A stretch of 64,000 nucleotides of DNA from Lachnospiraceae bacterium UBA7086 (GCA_002492525.1 DKZA01000022.1:61500-125499); one strand, 5' to 3'; shown: positions 1-8,819, counted from the first letter of the stretch. Translations and numbers: made by a program. The notes: generated from the letters alone by a model not told the origin.

Positions 1-45
1 ATAACCACCCATGAACAACTCAAGAGACTTCTGGAATTTTTATTC

Positions 46-74
46 TTGAACATGTTTTGATCGTATAGTATAGT
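46..74 (+). promoter_or_regulatory. sigma-A-type promoter of a candidate small RNA
   Basis: A -35 TTGAAC (46-51) and a -10 TATAGT (69-74) are separated by 17 bp. The -10 lies in a run of overlapping TATAGT/TATAAA hexamers, so the exact start is uncertain. No ORF with a ribosome site follows before the hairpin at 133-180. Confidence 0.5.
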
Positions 75-81
75 ATAAATA

Positions 82-180
82 TAAATGAGGAAAACAACCG
101 CCCACAAAGTGGTTGACCTCCGTTTCAGCTGTATAAGTCTACCCGACTGCCAAGTACAAGGTAGGCTTATTATTTTTTTT
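82..180 (+). ncRNA. candidate small RNA of about 95 nt
   Basis: Between the promoter at 46-74 and the MerR gene there is a short transcription unit. It holds a small hairpin (AACC/GGTT arms near 96-114) and ends in a strong rho-independent terminator (arms 133-143 and 160-170, one G-U pair, then eight T). The layout resembles small RNAs found near holin-like (Hol_Tox/Fst-type) type I toxins in Firmicutes, but no toxin ORF is visible; the frame leading to the TGA at 86 is interrupted by a TAG at 71. It could instead be the tail of a gene left of the window. The 5' end is an estimate. Confidence 0.4.
133..180 (+). terminator. rho-independent terminator
   Basis: Arms ATAAGTCTACC (133-143) and GGTAGGCTTAT (160-170) pair over 11 bp with one G-U. 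A T-rich tract TATTTTTTTT (171-180) follows. It isolates the MerR gene from upstream transcription. Confidence 0.75.
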
Positions 181-239
181 GGCAATTCTCTGTCTACTTT
201 TGCATCTATTTTTTGAAAAAAGGATAAGGATATTATACT

Positions 240-1085
240 ATGGACAACCCGATTGACAGCACAACTAACGAGAGCGATTACAGCTTATTTACGATCCGTC
301 AGGCGGCGCACGCCTGCAATCTTTCCCGTTCCAGCCTGATCCGTCTGGAGGAAAGGGGGATGCTCACGCCAGCCTACACCGATGCCAAAACAGGATACCG
401 TTACTATGATAACCACAACATCGCCCGCATCCTGCAGATTCAGAAATTCCAGCAGATGGGATTTGATACGGAAGATATTATCTCCTACTACGAGGGCAGC
501 GGAAAAGCAAACGAGCTTTTAGCTACTCTGGAGCACAGGCTGTCCGTATTGCAGACTCAAGTTGCGGAAATGCGGCTGCGTTCCCATGATGTGCCGGATA
601 TATTCCTGTCCATGATAACGGTTCCCGAAACCGTATGCTGTGTCCGCAGGTATCAGAAGATTGTGATGCAGGATACATACCGTGTTGCATATGATTTTTT
701 TCATGAATGTATCGAAAAAGGAATTGCCCTTTCACCAAAACCCTTTTTTACTATCCTTGAGCGCACGGACTATCTGAAAGGAGAAATTTCTTCCTCGCCC
801 TATGATTGTTGTATCTGTATCCCTGTTTTGCCGGAACATGCGCCGAAGGATGCGGTCACCATTCCCGCCTGTACTGCCCTTTCCCTGCTGCTTTATGGTA
901 GATACGACAGCTTCAACAGGGCTTCTCTCTATCTTGGCGAACAGGTGCGCAAACGGGGACTGACTCCGGCCGGATATGTACGGACAATCGCTCTGGTCGC
1001 GCCTTATGTGGGGAGAGAAATCGATCCGAACAGGTATTGTACGCAGCTGGTGCTGCCGGTTGTGGATGATATGAAGGAAATATAG
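240..1085 (+). CDS. MerR-family transcriptional regulator with effector-binding domain
   Basis: This 281-aa protein is a probable cytoplasmic one-component regulator of the BmrR/TipA type. Residues about 15-85 form the MerR winged helix (IRQAAHACNLS, then RLEERGML and TGYRYYD), residues about 85-120 the dimerising coiled coil, and about 125-280 a GyrI-like effector pocket. Such proteins usually activate drug-efflux or stress genes from promoters with long spacers. It is transcribed away from the GH3 gene, with which it converges, so its target is not evident from the neighbourhood; the two MATE exporters further right are possible but unproven. The ATG has only a weak upstream purine stretch (AAGGATAAGGA). 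Confidence 0.85.
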   Translation: MDNPIDSTTNESDYSLFTIRQAAHACNLSRSSLIRLEERGMLTPAYTDAKTGYRYYDNHNIARILQIQKFQQMGFDTEDIISYYEGSGKANELLATLEHRLSVLQTQVAEMRLRSHDVPDIFLSMITVPETVCCVRRYQKIVMQDTYRVAYDFFHECIEKGIALSPKPFFTILERTDYLKGEISSSPYDCCICIPVLPEHAPKDAVTIPACTALSLLLYGRYDSFNRASLYLGEQVRKRGLTPAGYVRTIALVAPYVGREIDPNRYCTQLVLPVVDDMKEI

Positions 1086-1099
1086 GGATTCCATTGCTA

Positions 1100-3610
1100 T
1101 CAGAACTTATTACCCCTCTCCGCCATATACAGTAACCTTCTGACTGCCTCTTCCAGAGCTTCCCTTGATACCCTGCCGCCTCGATATCCTTCCAAAATCT
1201 GCTTAATGACCGGCGGTCCGCCCGGCATCACAATATCATTGCCCGCGGCCACGGCGTCCGCACCGTCCACGACCACATCCATGTCGCCCCAATCCGTGAC
1301 AACCACTCCCTGATATCCCCATTCTTCTTTTAAAATATGAGTACAGAGATCTTTATTGCCGGCGGCAAATACGCCGTTTATTTTGTTAAAAGAAGTCATC
1401 AGGCAGGCAATATCTGCTTCCTTCACCAACATTTCAAAAGGTTTCAAATAAAGTTCCCTTGCCGCCCGTTCGCTTATGATGGAGTCCACTGCATCATACT
1501 GCCTTTTACTGCTTCCCCTGCGGTAGGTCTCCTGCTCATTTACCGCAAAATGCTTTGGGCAGACCAATACCGGATGATTCTCCTGTGCTCCTTTTGCCAC
1601 TTCACAGGCACAAATGCCGGTCAGATAAGGATCCTCCGAAAAATATTCAAAATTTCTGCCGCACAGAGGATTCCTGTGCAGATTTACCGCCGGTGCCAGC
1701 CACACATCCACCTGCTGTCTTTCACACTCTTCCCCCACGCTGTTGCCAAATTCATACCAGACTCTTTTGTTAAAAGCGCAGGCCATCAGCATTTCCGACG
1801 GCCATGCCAGCTCTCCGGTTCCCGCCGGTCCATCCTTATAGGATACGGAATAGATTCCCGCCGCCTTAATCGCCGGCGACACATAGCCATTATAGCCTGT
1901 CGGATGGCTGTTGATGGTAATGGGCTTACCATCATCATCAAAGATCGTCTCCGGATCGCTTCCGCCCGTGATCGCCGCAAAGGGCGTGCCGGGACCGTAA
2001 CCCACACAGAGCGCCGCCAGCTGCTCCGTTGACAACTGTTTGACTATTTCGCTTCTGCTATTCCCCTGGCTTACGTCATCCCTCTGGCTTATGCTCTCTT
2101 TGCCGACGCAAATTGTGCTGTTCGGAACGCTATCCTTTCTGCCGGCAGGATAAATGTCCGTTTCTGTTATGGAAATGACTGGCAGGTTCAGAAGTTCTTC
2201 CTGCACCTTGCTCTCCTGCACCTTACTATTTGAAAGCTTCTTTTGCAGAAACTCTATTTTCCCCTGATTGCAAGCCTGGATGCCAAGGCGGTTGGTACAT
2301 TGTTCCACCAGGATATCCTGCTCCACCCGCACCACTGCTCCGTTTTCCGTATTTCGGGAAGAATTTCCCACCAGGATCCGGTAGTCTCCCTGAGAGATCA
2401 CAAAGGCTGCCTTATCTTCCTCATAGTGTCCCCACTCCTTCCAGGGAATCATAAGGCAGATCTGTTCTTCTTCTCCGGGCTGTAACAATCCGGTTTTCTC
2501 AAATCCCTTCAGCTCCTTGTGAGCCCGTTCGCCTGTATCGTCACAGGCAGACAGATAAAGCTGCACCACTTCTTTTCCTGCCCGGTTTCCTGTATTTTTC
2601 ACACAAACCTTTACCGCAATGCCCTCTTTGCTTTTATCCGCCCCCAGACATGTTGTTGCAAACTCCGTATAAGACAGCCCATATCCAAAAGGATACAGCG
2701 GCTCTTTCGCAAACGTATCAAAATACCGGTATCCGGCATAAATGTCTTCCTGGTAAACCGTGACCGGACTTTTCAAATAACCTGTACTGCCATTTTCCGC
2801 CGCGCTCAATCCATAGCTTTCATAAGTAAGCAAATTTTCTTCCGCATCTTTATCCCATGTAAAGTGCTTCGCCGCCGGATAATCCTCATACCGTTTTGCA
2901 ATCGTATACGCCAATTTCCCGGACGGATTCACGTTTCCAACCAGAATATCCGCCAGCGCAGACGCTCCTTCTTCTCCCGGGATTCCGGCAAACAGAATAC
3001 TCTGAACGCTTGCATACGTTTCCGTCCATGACAAGTCGATCAACCCGTTAATATTTAGAACTAAGACCACTTTTGTAAAATTTGTGCATACCTGCTCCGC
3101 CAGCTCTTTTTCTGAATCGGTCAGATAATAGTCGCCCTCCAAATGCCGGTCACATTCCTCCCCGCCGGAATCTCTTCCCAGCACCAAAACAGCCGTGTCC
3201 GTATAATCTGCGGCAGCTTTCAGCAATTCTTCCGGTATTTCGTATTCTTCGGCAGGTGCATGATATTTCCCGAAAATCTCATACATCACGCCGCTGTTGA
3301 TGGCTTTCCTGATAGCCGCCTCGTCCAATTCGTCCTTTTTGGCAGCTTTCTCCAAAGAAACCTGTGCCTTATAATAGTCCCGCAGGCCGGGCTGCGCACA
3401 GATTCCCCGCTTCTCACATTCCTCCAATATATTTTTACACGCCGCTTTATGTACCGCTCCCGAACCGTTTCCCGAATAGATCGTGTCCACCTGGGCTCTG
3501 CCAAAAAAAGTAGCACGCTGTCCTTTGGAAAAAGGAAGCAGCCGGTCATCGTTTTTCAATAATACGATTGCCTCTTCCACAATCATTTTCGCCACTGTTT
3601 TGCTGTTCAT
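1100..3610 (-). CDS. GH3 beta-glucosidase-like enzyme with swapped domain order
   Basis: This 836-aa glycoside hydrolase family 3 protein has no signal peptide and is probably cytoplasmic, releasing glucose or related sugars from oligosaccharides or aryl glycosides. The usual C-terminal (alpha/beta sandwich) domain comes first (about 1-250; GGEECDR near 149-155 is in the acid/base region). A fibronectin-like FnIII domain follows (about 310-420), and the catalytic TIM barrel is last (about 510-836). The nucleophile is expected to be Asp773 in VVVTDWGD; KHF and NxxE motifs are also present. This permuted order is known for some rumen enzymes such as Butyrivibrio BglA. A GGGAGG ribosome site precedes the ATG. 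Exact substrate cannot be told. Confidence 0.9.
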   Translation of the reverse strand: MNSKTVAKMIVEEAIVLLKNDDRLLPFSKGQRATFFGRAQVDTIYSGNGSGAVHKAACKNILEECEKRGICAQPGLRDYYKAQVSLEKAAKKDELDEAAIRKAINSGVMYEIFGKYHAPAEEYEIPEELLKAAADYTDTAVLVLGRDSGGEECDRHLEGDYYLTDSEKELAEQVCTNFTKVVLVLNINGLIDLSWTETYASVQSILFAGIPGEEGASALADILVGNVNPSGKLAYTIAKRYEDYPAAKHFTWDKDAEENLLTYESYGLSAAENGSTGYLKSPVTVYQEDIYAGYRYFDTFAKEPLYPFGYGLSYTEFATTCLGADKSKEGIAVKVCVKNTGNRAGKEVVQLYLSACDDTGERAHKELKGFEKTGLLQPGEEEQICLMIPWKEWGHYEEDKAAFVISQGDYRILVGNSSRNTENGAVVRVEQDILVEQCTNRLGIQACNQGKIEFLQKKLSNSKVQESKVQEELLNLPVISITETDIYPAGRKDSVPNSTICVGKESISQRDDVSQGNSRSEIVKQLSTEQLAALCVGYGPGTPFAAITGGSDPETIFDDDGKPITINSHPTGYNGYVSPAIKAAGIYSVSYKDGPAGTGELAWPSEMLMACAFNKRVWYEFGNSVGEECERQQVDVWLAPAVNLHRNPLCGRNFEYFSEDPYLTGICACEVAKGAQENHPVLVCPKHFAVNEQETYRRGSSKRQYDAVDSIISERAARELYLKPFEMLVKEADIACLMTSFNKINGVFAAGNKDLCTHILKEEWGYQGVVVTDWGDMDVVVDGADAVAAGNDIVMPGGPPVIKQILEGYRGGRVSREALEEAVRRLLYMAERGNKF

Positions 3611-3663
3611 TCAGATTTCCTCCCGCTTGCCATACCATCCATTGGTTTTCCCGTCCAAATCCG

Positions 3664-4249
3664 TCAGGATTCCACGTAATTTGGCCGTTTAGGGTCGAGG
3701 ACTCTCGGAAAGTTTACTTCGGTCATCAAATCCAGCATCTCCTCAAACCCCTCCTCCAGTTTATACTCTATCTCCTCTTTATACATGGGTATCGCCCACA
3801 AAAAGTTAATTTTGGTACCGTCCTTACAGATCAGCGGATCCACTCCCGGATAATCTTCTCCCAGGGAGACCACCGGCAAAAAGAAGAACCCTCCCATCTT
3901 CGTTCCCTCTCCAAGCGATTCATAATTCTCACCGTTTGGCAGGGTATGTCCTGTTCCAAACCAGGTTTGGTATTCATGGGGAAATCTGGCCAGATATTTC
4001 AGCCATCTGATGGGCCAGTAATATTCCTCCCCGGCGCTTACATCGGCCTCTCCAAACTTCCAGTCCTTTGAAAGGCTTTTCTTCCTGACACGGGAATATT
4101 TCATCTATATATTCTGTCATTTCCTCCAGATATTTTCCAGATTCCATCACCGGTTCCCATGCCCGGTTATCATCATTGCTGTAATTGATAATATCTACCT
4201 TGGTTCCGTCTTTGGAAACTTTCTTTTTCCGATTAAAAATAAAACCCAT
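3664..4249 (-). pseudogene. SUFU (suppressor of fused)-family protein, frameshifted
   Basis: Two overlapping minus-strand frames together give one SUFU-like protein of about 195 aa. The first starts at 4249 (MGFIFNRKKK, with GGGAGG 8 nt upstream) and runs to about YIDEIFPCQEEK. The second, from about 4090 down to 3664, carries the family hallmarks LARFPHEYQTWFGTGHTLPNG and MGGFFFLPVVS. The span is not a multiple of three, so one base is gained (or two lost) near 4065-4095, in an A-rich stretch. Bacterial SUFU proteins often serve as immunity proteins in polymorphic-toxin systems; no toxin is nearby. A sequencing error or programmed shift cannot be excluded. The gene lies 13 nt after the nitroreductase stop, probably in one transcript. 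Confidence 0.7.
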
Positions 4250-4262
4250 GTGCATTTCCTCC

Positions 4263-5000
4263 CTAAGATTTTCTGCTCTCATATTCCTTCAGATACTCCT
4301 GCATGGACCGATTCATCTCCTTTGAGAAATCCGATTCATATTTTCTCTTCCAGAAAGCCTCCATCCAGTCTTCATAATCTTTCGTACCTGTTTTCCCCTG
4401 AAACATTTCCCGTATTTCCCGGCTGTTCTTATCCCGATAGCTGTTTTCGCAGACAATATCCGATACCTGGAACCGTTCCTGCTTCTCTCGTTCTTCCTGC
4501 TGCTTCGTGGGATACCCAAAAACGAGCATACACGCCGGATATACATACTGCGGAAGCTGCAAAAGCGCTTTCATCTTCTCAGCATTTTCCATCACGTCCC
4601 CAATATAACAGGATCCGATTCCCAGGCTCTGGGCCGCCACGACAGCGTTCTGGGCCGCAATCAGTGCGTCCTCTACTGCCAGAAGCAAATCCCCCGGGCC
4701 AGGCTGGCGCGGCGTAAGCCCCGCTTCCTTATAAAAGAAAAGCCATTTCCGACAGTCTGCACAGAACACAAGCACCATCTTTGCCTTTCCGATAAAAGGC
4801 TGATTGTCACAAAGCAGCGCCAGATTTTCTTTCACTCGCTGATCCGTGATATCGAGAATCGTATACAGCAATTGGCAGCCCGCAGACGGTGCCTGTAGGG
4901 CCGCCTCCAAAATACTTTCTTTCTCCTCCCTTGCTATGTCTCTTTGTGTAAACACGCGGACCGATTTCCGCGCGTGCAGCGATTTTAGTATTTCGTTCAT
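4263..5000 (-). CDS. nitroreductase-family FMN oxidoreductase
   Basis: This 245-aa cytoplasmic flavoprotein probably reduces nitro or quinone compounds, or a cofactor, using NAD(P)H. The N-terminal HARKSVRVF and APSAGCQLL segments match the FMN-phosphate binding start of the family, and [14 protein letters not shown] is the typical second FMN contact. The last 50 residues, lysine- and glutamate-rich, extend beyond the compact nitroreductase fold. The start was placed at 5000, where GGAG lies 6 nt upstream, rather than at an in-frame ATG 63 nt earlier that lacks a ribosome site. It heads a possible transcript with the SUFU and GH3 genes. Confidence 0.85.
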   Translation of the reverse strand: MNEILKSLHARKSVRVFTQRDIAREEKESILEAALQAPSAGCQLLYTILDITDQRVKENLALLCDNQPFIGKAKMVLVFCADCRKWLFFYKEAGLTPRQPGPGDLLLAVEDALIAAQNAVVAAQSLGIGSCYIGDVMENAEKMKALLQLPQYVYPACMLVFGYPTKQQEEREKQERFQVSDIVCENSYRDKNSREIREMFQGKTGTKDYEDWMEAFWKRKYESDFSKEMNRSMQEYLKEYESRKS

Positions 5001-5121
5001 ATTTTCTCCATTCCTGCGCTTCTTTTGTCTGAACCTGGTTTTCCATAATGACAGCAGCCTCAATCTATGTTATCATTTTAACATCAATTCAGTTAATAAC
5101 AATACCGGAAAGGAAACTGAC

Positions 5122-5562
5122 ATGAAAAAATTATTAGAAGAATTTAAAACATTTGCGTTAAAGGGAAACATGATCGACCTGGCTGTAGGTATGATAATCG
5201 GAAGTGCTTTTACCGGAATCGTCGGTTCTTTAGTCAATGACATCTTTATGCCGTTACTCAGTATCTTTACCGGCAAGATTAATTTTGATGACCTGGTAAT
5301 CGTCCTTGGAAGCGGTGAAAATGCCGCCACCATCAATTACGGTACCTTTCTGACACAGGTTGTTAATTTCCTGGTTATCAGCTTCGTCATATTCCTGCTG
5401 ATCCGTCAGATCAATAAACTCCGGCATACACCGGAAGAAGAAGCGAAAGAAGAAACAGAAAAAGAGTGTCCTTATTGTAAAACGAAAATCTCCATCCACG
5501 CTACCCGCTGTCCTCATTGTACGTCTGTTTTAGAGGAGACGGAAGCTGGTGAAGCAATATAA
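5122..5562 (+). CDS. mscL: large-conductance mechanosensitive channel MscL with C-terminal zinc ribbon
   Basis: This 146-aa membrane channel acts as an emergency valve, opening under membrane tension in hypo-osmotic shock. Residues 1-105 are classic MscL: the amphipathic [13 protein letters not shown] start, TM1 with [12 protein letters not shown], a periplasmic loop and TM2. The C-terminus (about 113-137) adds a zinc ribbon, CPYC then CPHC ten residues later, where most MscL proteins end in a charged helix bundle. The start is at 5122 (AGGAAACTGAC upstream); the frame is open further left but without MscL sequence. A short ATGTTA/TAACAT palindrome upstream (near 5067-5084) may be an operator. 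Confidence 0.92.
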   Translation: MKKLLEEFKTFALKGNMIDLAVGMIIGSAFTGIVGSLVNDIFMPLLSIFTGKINFDDLVIVLGSGENAATINYGTFLTQVVNFLVISFVIFLLIRQINKLRHTPEEEAKEETEKECPYCKTKISIHATRCPHCTSVLEETEAGEAI

Positions 5563-5588
5563 TTGATCCGTTAATCGAAAGTAATATC

Positions 5589-5625
5589 GGGGGTGTCAAA
5601 AACAGACACCCCTATACTTATATCA
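5589..5625 (+). terminator. terminator between convergent mscL and zinc-ribbon gene
   Basis: A hairpin with arms GGGGTGTC and GACACCCC and a 7-nt loop follows the mscL stop. The tail is AT-rich (TATACTTATATCATTTT) rather than a pure T run. It sits between convergent genes and may serve both. Confidence 0.6.
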
Positions 5626-5627
5626 TT

Positions 5628-6110
5628 TTAGCTGTTATTTTCAACCCTGCTGCCACAGTACTGACAAAAATTTACACCATTTTGAATTGGTTTTCCACAC
5701 CTTGGACAAACATTCTGTTTCACATTTCCTGTATTCCGTGTAAACATATCCTGCGCCTTTTGGGTAAAATTTACGGTACTCCTTCCGTCCTGATTTCCGT
5801 TCTGGTTCGCCGCTGATTTACTCTGTATTATCTGCACTATCTTCCATACAACAAATGCGACAACAGCAACTATAACCACAATAAGAATGATTTTTCCGAC
5901 CACTCCCAGGACAGCGCCTATCGCGCCAAAAATCTTAAGTATAATTCCTTTGACAATCGCTATTTCAAATGCCGTAGCAATCGCTATCCAAAATAGTTCT
6001 GTTGCACAACCGCTCGGAAAATCAAAATAAATAGTAGTAACAAATTTATGATATATACAGAAATTGATGATCACTAAAATTAAAATGCCAAATCCCAATA
6101 ATGTATCCAT
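5628..6110 (-). CDS. small membrane protein with C-terminal zinc ribbon
   Basis: The 160-aa product is not recognised beyond its architecture. It has a hydrophobic N-terminal helix (about 3-22), a second hydrophobic stretch around 35-55 and a strong transmembrane run rich in Val and Ile (about 65-95). A Gln/Asn-rich linker leads to a C-terminal zinc ribbon (CPRCGKPIQNGVNFCQYC). A GGAGG site precedes the ATG. It lies in a row of four zinc-ribbon genes (mscL and two downstream), suggesting related envelope functions, but no specific role can be assigned. Confidence 0.7.
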   Translation of the reverse strand: MDTLLGFGILILVIINFCIYHKFVTTIYFDFPSGCATELFWIAIATAFEIAIVKGIILKIFGAIGAVLGVVGKIILIVVIVAVVAFVVWKIVQIIQSKSAANQNGNQDGRSTVNFTQKAQDMFTRNTGNVKQNVCPRCGKPIQNGVNFCQYCGSRVENNS

Positions 6111-6162
6111 ATTGTACCTCCGCTGTTCTCTTTTGTATATTCTGCCTTTACTATCCTTTTTG

Positions 6163-7758
6163 TCAGGGCTGATAATGCTCTGTCATAAAATATTCCTCCA
6201 GATACTCACCATCCACATACATATCCAATGTCACGGCATCATCAGAATCTACTTCTATCAAAAAAACCTCTTCCCCCGTGTCTGTCACAACCTCGTAAAC
6301 GCCTGCCGCCGTCGGAATCAGGGTTCCCACAAAATAATCTCCGTCTTCTGCATAGATCGCTACCGTTCCAATTTCTATCTCCCCTTCTTCCTGGGATGTA
6401 TAAATACCGATACCCAAAGACGACTGCCCCACACTGGCACTGTAAGAGCCTGAAAGCCGCAAATAGTTTTCTATGGGTTCCTGTATATACACCGAGGAAG
6501 GAGCGTCTTCTTCCTCATAACCAAAGATTATTCCCTCTTCTTCGGAGGGCTCGCTGATTACCACACTCCATCTTCCATCATTTCTGCTGAAATCAAAGGA
6601 AAGTGTATATTGCGGATACCGGTATACAGTACTCATGTACCCTCCCGTAAGCCAGTAATCCTCTTCCACATAATCCGAGCCAAACAGTTCAATAATCGCA
6701 TCTTCTATGTCCTCATCACTGTCAGCATGGAAAGCCTGCCCGTCAACACTGAGTTCTTCCAGTTCATAGCTTGAGATACTGCTGATTGTTCCGTCTCCCC
6801 GCAGGTAAATATCGGTCTCTACGTAAGATATGCAGCCCCAATCCTCATACTCGTCAATAGTACAGCCGTCACCCAGCCACTGCATCACTTCCTCTTTGTC
6901 GGCAGCAATCCATTCTGATACCGGAATATGATAGAAACAAATACCTGAATCAGCGGTGTTGTCCTCCTCTTCGGAAGCCGCTGTATCTGCGCCTGTAAAT
7001 TTCAGGCCGCCCTCGTCCTCCGTAGAAGAATCCCTGTCGGCATCCGATACGCCTGTGATGGTGTAGGTGTCCATGATATCTTCATAAATCTCAGCAAACA
7101 TTGTTTGTTCTTTACTGATGAAGCTTACTCTATATACATAGCCTCCTCTGACATAATGATATGATTGATAGTATAAGTCTTCTTCCGTGACTCTGGTTAC
7201 CATCCGGGTCGAAACTCCATCCAAATCCATATCCGTCACGGATAACACGCCATCATCAAAATTTTCTTTATAATATGATTCACTACAGGTTAATATTAAT
7301 TCATCGTTATCATCATATTGCCATTTTAATATTTCAATTAAAAAAGTAACATCGCTTTTACCCTGGTTCGATAACATTACAACTGTTTCAGCACCATTAT
7401 CATACTCTAGGCCTTCCACAGCTGCCCATGATTGCGGATAATCAAAGGAAATCCCTTCCTCTTCATTCAAATAGGTGTTTGTAAGCGAATAATTGGTTTC
7501 TATCTTATTGGCATTAATCCCAATCAAAACAATAACTGCAATTATAACAGCTGCAATCACCGCTCCAACAATCCACAGCTTCTTTTTCGATTTCTTTTTC
7601 CCGGGTTCCACGGATGGCACCGCATAAGTTTGGGACTGCCTTACCCCATCAGATGCCGATGATGTCTGCGCTGTCTGATTGGCACTCACCTGTGCCCCGC
7701 AATTCCGGCAAAACTTCGCCCCCTCCGGCATTTGTGCTCCACATTGTCTGCAAAACAT
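6163..7758 (-). CDS. zinc-ribbon, single-pass membrane protein with large extracytoplasmic region
   Basis: This 531-aa protein starts with a zinc ribbon (CRQCGAQMPEGAKFCRNCG, residues 3-21), followed by a low-complexity linker, one transmembrane helix (about 50-75, LWIVGAVIAAVIIAVIVLIG) and a long acidic exterior part. The exterior contains a PsbP/DUF1795-like segment (ISFDYPQSW near 105) and acidic beta-rich sequence; it has no recognised enzyme motif. The start at 7758 is supported by GGGGGAAGAAAT just upstream and by alignment with the neighbouring gene at 7924-8727, which begins in the same way. Such zinc-ribbon/TM proteins are common in Lachnospiraceae and poorly understood. Confidence 0.75.
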   Translation of the reverse strand: MFCRQCGAQMPEGAKFCRNCGAQVSANQTAQTSSASDGVRQSQTYAVPSVEPGKKKSKKKLWIVGAVIAAVIIAVIVLIGINANKIETNYSLTNTYLNEEEGISFDYPQSWAAVEGLEYDNGAETVVMLSNQGKSDVTFLIEILKWQYDDNDELILTCSESYYKENFDDGVLSVTDMDLDGVSTRMVTRVTEEDLYYQSYHYVRGGYVYRVSFISKEQTMFAEIYEDIMDTYTITGVSDADRDSSTEDEGGLKFTGADTAASEEEDNTADSGICFYHIPVSEWIAADKEEVMQWLGDGCTIDEYEDWGCISYVETDIYLRGDGTISSISSYELEELSVDGQAFHADSDEDIEDAIIELFGSDYVEEDYWLTGGYMSTVYRYPQYTLSFDFSRNDGRWSVVISEPSEEEGIIFGYEEEDAPSSVYIQEPIENYLRLSGSYSASVGQSSLGIGIYTSQEEGEIEIGTVAIYAEDGDYFVGTLIPTAAGVYEVVTDTGEEVFLIEVDSDDAVTLDMYVDGEYLEEYFMTEHYQP

Positions 7759-7764
7759 ATTTCT

Positions 7765-7852
7765 TCCCCCTTCTTTTCCTATCCGATTCAGTATACAGGA
7801 ATTTCTTTCATAATTGGTGTACTGCCAGTAGACATTTTCCTTCCCTGCCGGA
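7765..7852 (-). repeat. upstream block shared with 8734-8818
   Basis: About 85 bp upstream of the zinc-ribbon gene nearly duplicate the block upstream of the next zinc-ribbon gene. On the minus strand both read from a conserved stretch with CTACTGGCAGTACACCAATT through TTCCTGTATACTGAATC to the purine-rich ribosome site. TATACT looks like a -10; no good -35 is seen at 17 bp. It is probably a duplicated promoter and leader. Confidence 0.7.
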
Positions 7853-7923
7853 CGAGGCATCGTCGGTATGATAACCGGAAATGCATTTACCGGAAGAAAA
7901 GGTAAAAGAAAAAACGAAATCCA

Positions 7924-8727
7924 TCATACATCTGTCTTAGAAGATCTCGGCGGCACTACTGTGATATGAGATATGTTCAAGTAATATTCCATCGCTGCCT
8001 GTAATATCGGAATAGCTTTCACCTTACAGCTATACTTGGCAGGCCAAAAAGATTTCATGGATGCACCGAAAGAATATACACCCCAATCAGGATTTTCCCC
8101 GCTAGGCCCTACATATATTTCCACAAAACAACTTTTTCTGCGCCCAAATGCAGTACCGATTCTTGTTCCCATCATTGCATTGTAAGCGTCTGCAAACAAC
8201 GCATGGCTTACGCCAATACCAACCATCACAATATAATTCCATTCATGGAAATAGGGAGCTAAATAATATAAGTTTTTATTTAAAAATAGAATTAATTCCT
8301 CTGCATCAATATTTCTGCTTACTATGACTCTAGTATTATTAGTACGCAGGCTGAGAATGGTATCAACCAAAAGCGCTATCGGATAGGCAATGAAACAAAG
8401 CACGACAGCGATTACAAGAAGCACGGGACCAATAACATCAAAAATGTCCTCAATCGGAGTACCTCCCATCATATAGAACCACAATACTACAGCCGGAACT
8501 CCAAAACATACCCATACATATTTTTGCGATACTTTGCTGTTTAGCAGTTCCTCCGCCGATTGGTATTTGGTTGTCATCTGGATGTGATTATTTATATATT
8601 GTCTAAAATCATCCTTTGCCTTCTCTTCCTGATATGCTATGTCCTCTCCATTATCCACTTTTGCGCCGCATTTCCGGCAAAATCTCGCATTTTCCGATAA
8701 TTGATTGCCACAATGAATACAAAACAT
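7924..8727 (-). CDS. zinc-ribbon membrane protein, unrecognised
   Basis: The 267-aa product begins with a zinc ribbon (CIHCGNQLSENARFCRKCG, residues 3-21), very like that of the 531-aa neighbour. It has two hydrophobic segments (about 70-90 and 100-130) and a C-terminal domain of about 120 residues with no motif I recognise. The start at 8727 follows GGGGGAAGAAG, as in the neighbour; the frame is open further upstream through the repeated block but that part is likely untranslated. The shared upstream block and N-terminus suggest tandem duplication followed by replacement of the downstream domain. Confidence 0.7.
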   Translation of the reverse strand: MFCIHCGNQLSENARFCRKCGAKVDNGEDIAYQEEKAKDDFRQYINNHIQMTTKYQSAEELLNSKVSQKYVWVCFGVPAVVLWFYMMGGTPIEDIFDVIGPVLLVIAVVLCFIAYPIALLVDTILSLRTNNTRVIVSRNIDAEELILFLNKNLYYLAPYFHEWNYIVMVGIGVSHALFADAYNAMMGTRIGTAFGRRKSCFVEIYVGPSGENPDWGVYSFGASMKSFWPAKYSCKVKAIPILQAAMEYYLNISHITVVPPRSSKTDV

Positions 8728-8733
8728 TCTTCT

Positions 8734-8818
8734 TCCCCCTTTTTTCCCTATCTGATTCAGTATACAGGAATCCACGTCATAATTGGTGTACTGCCAGTAG
8801 ACATTTTCCTTCCCTGCA
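8734..8818 (-). repeat. upstream block shared with 7765-7852
   Basis: This is the second copy of the roughly 85-bp promoter/leader block, differing mainly in eight positions around ATGACGTGGA versus ATGAAAGAAA. Conservation runs up to the start codon and into the zinc-ribbon coding sequence. Confidence 0.7.
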
Positions 8819-8819
8819 G

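Noticed and set aside
4846..5121. N-terminal extension of MscL to an upstream ATG
   Set aside because: The extension is antisense to the nitroreductase gene, lacks MscL similarity, and a ribosome site precedes the internal ATG at 5122.
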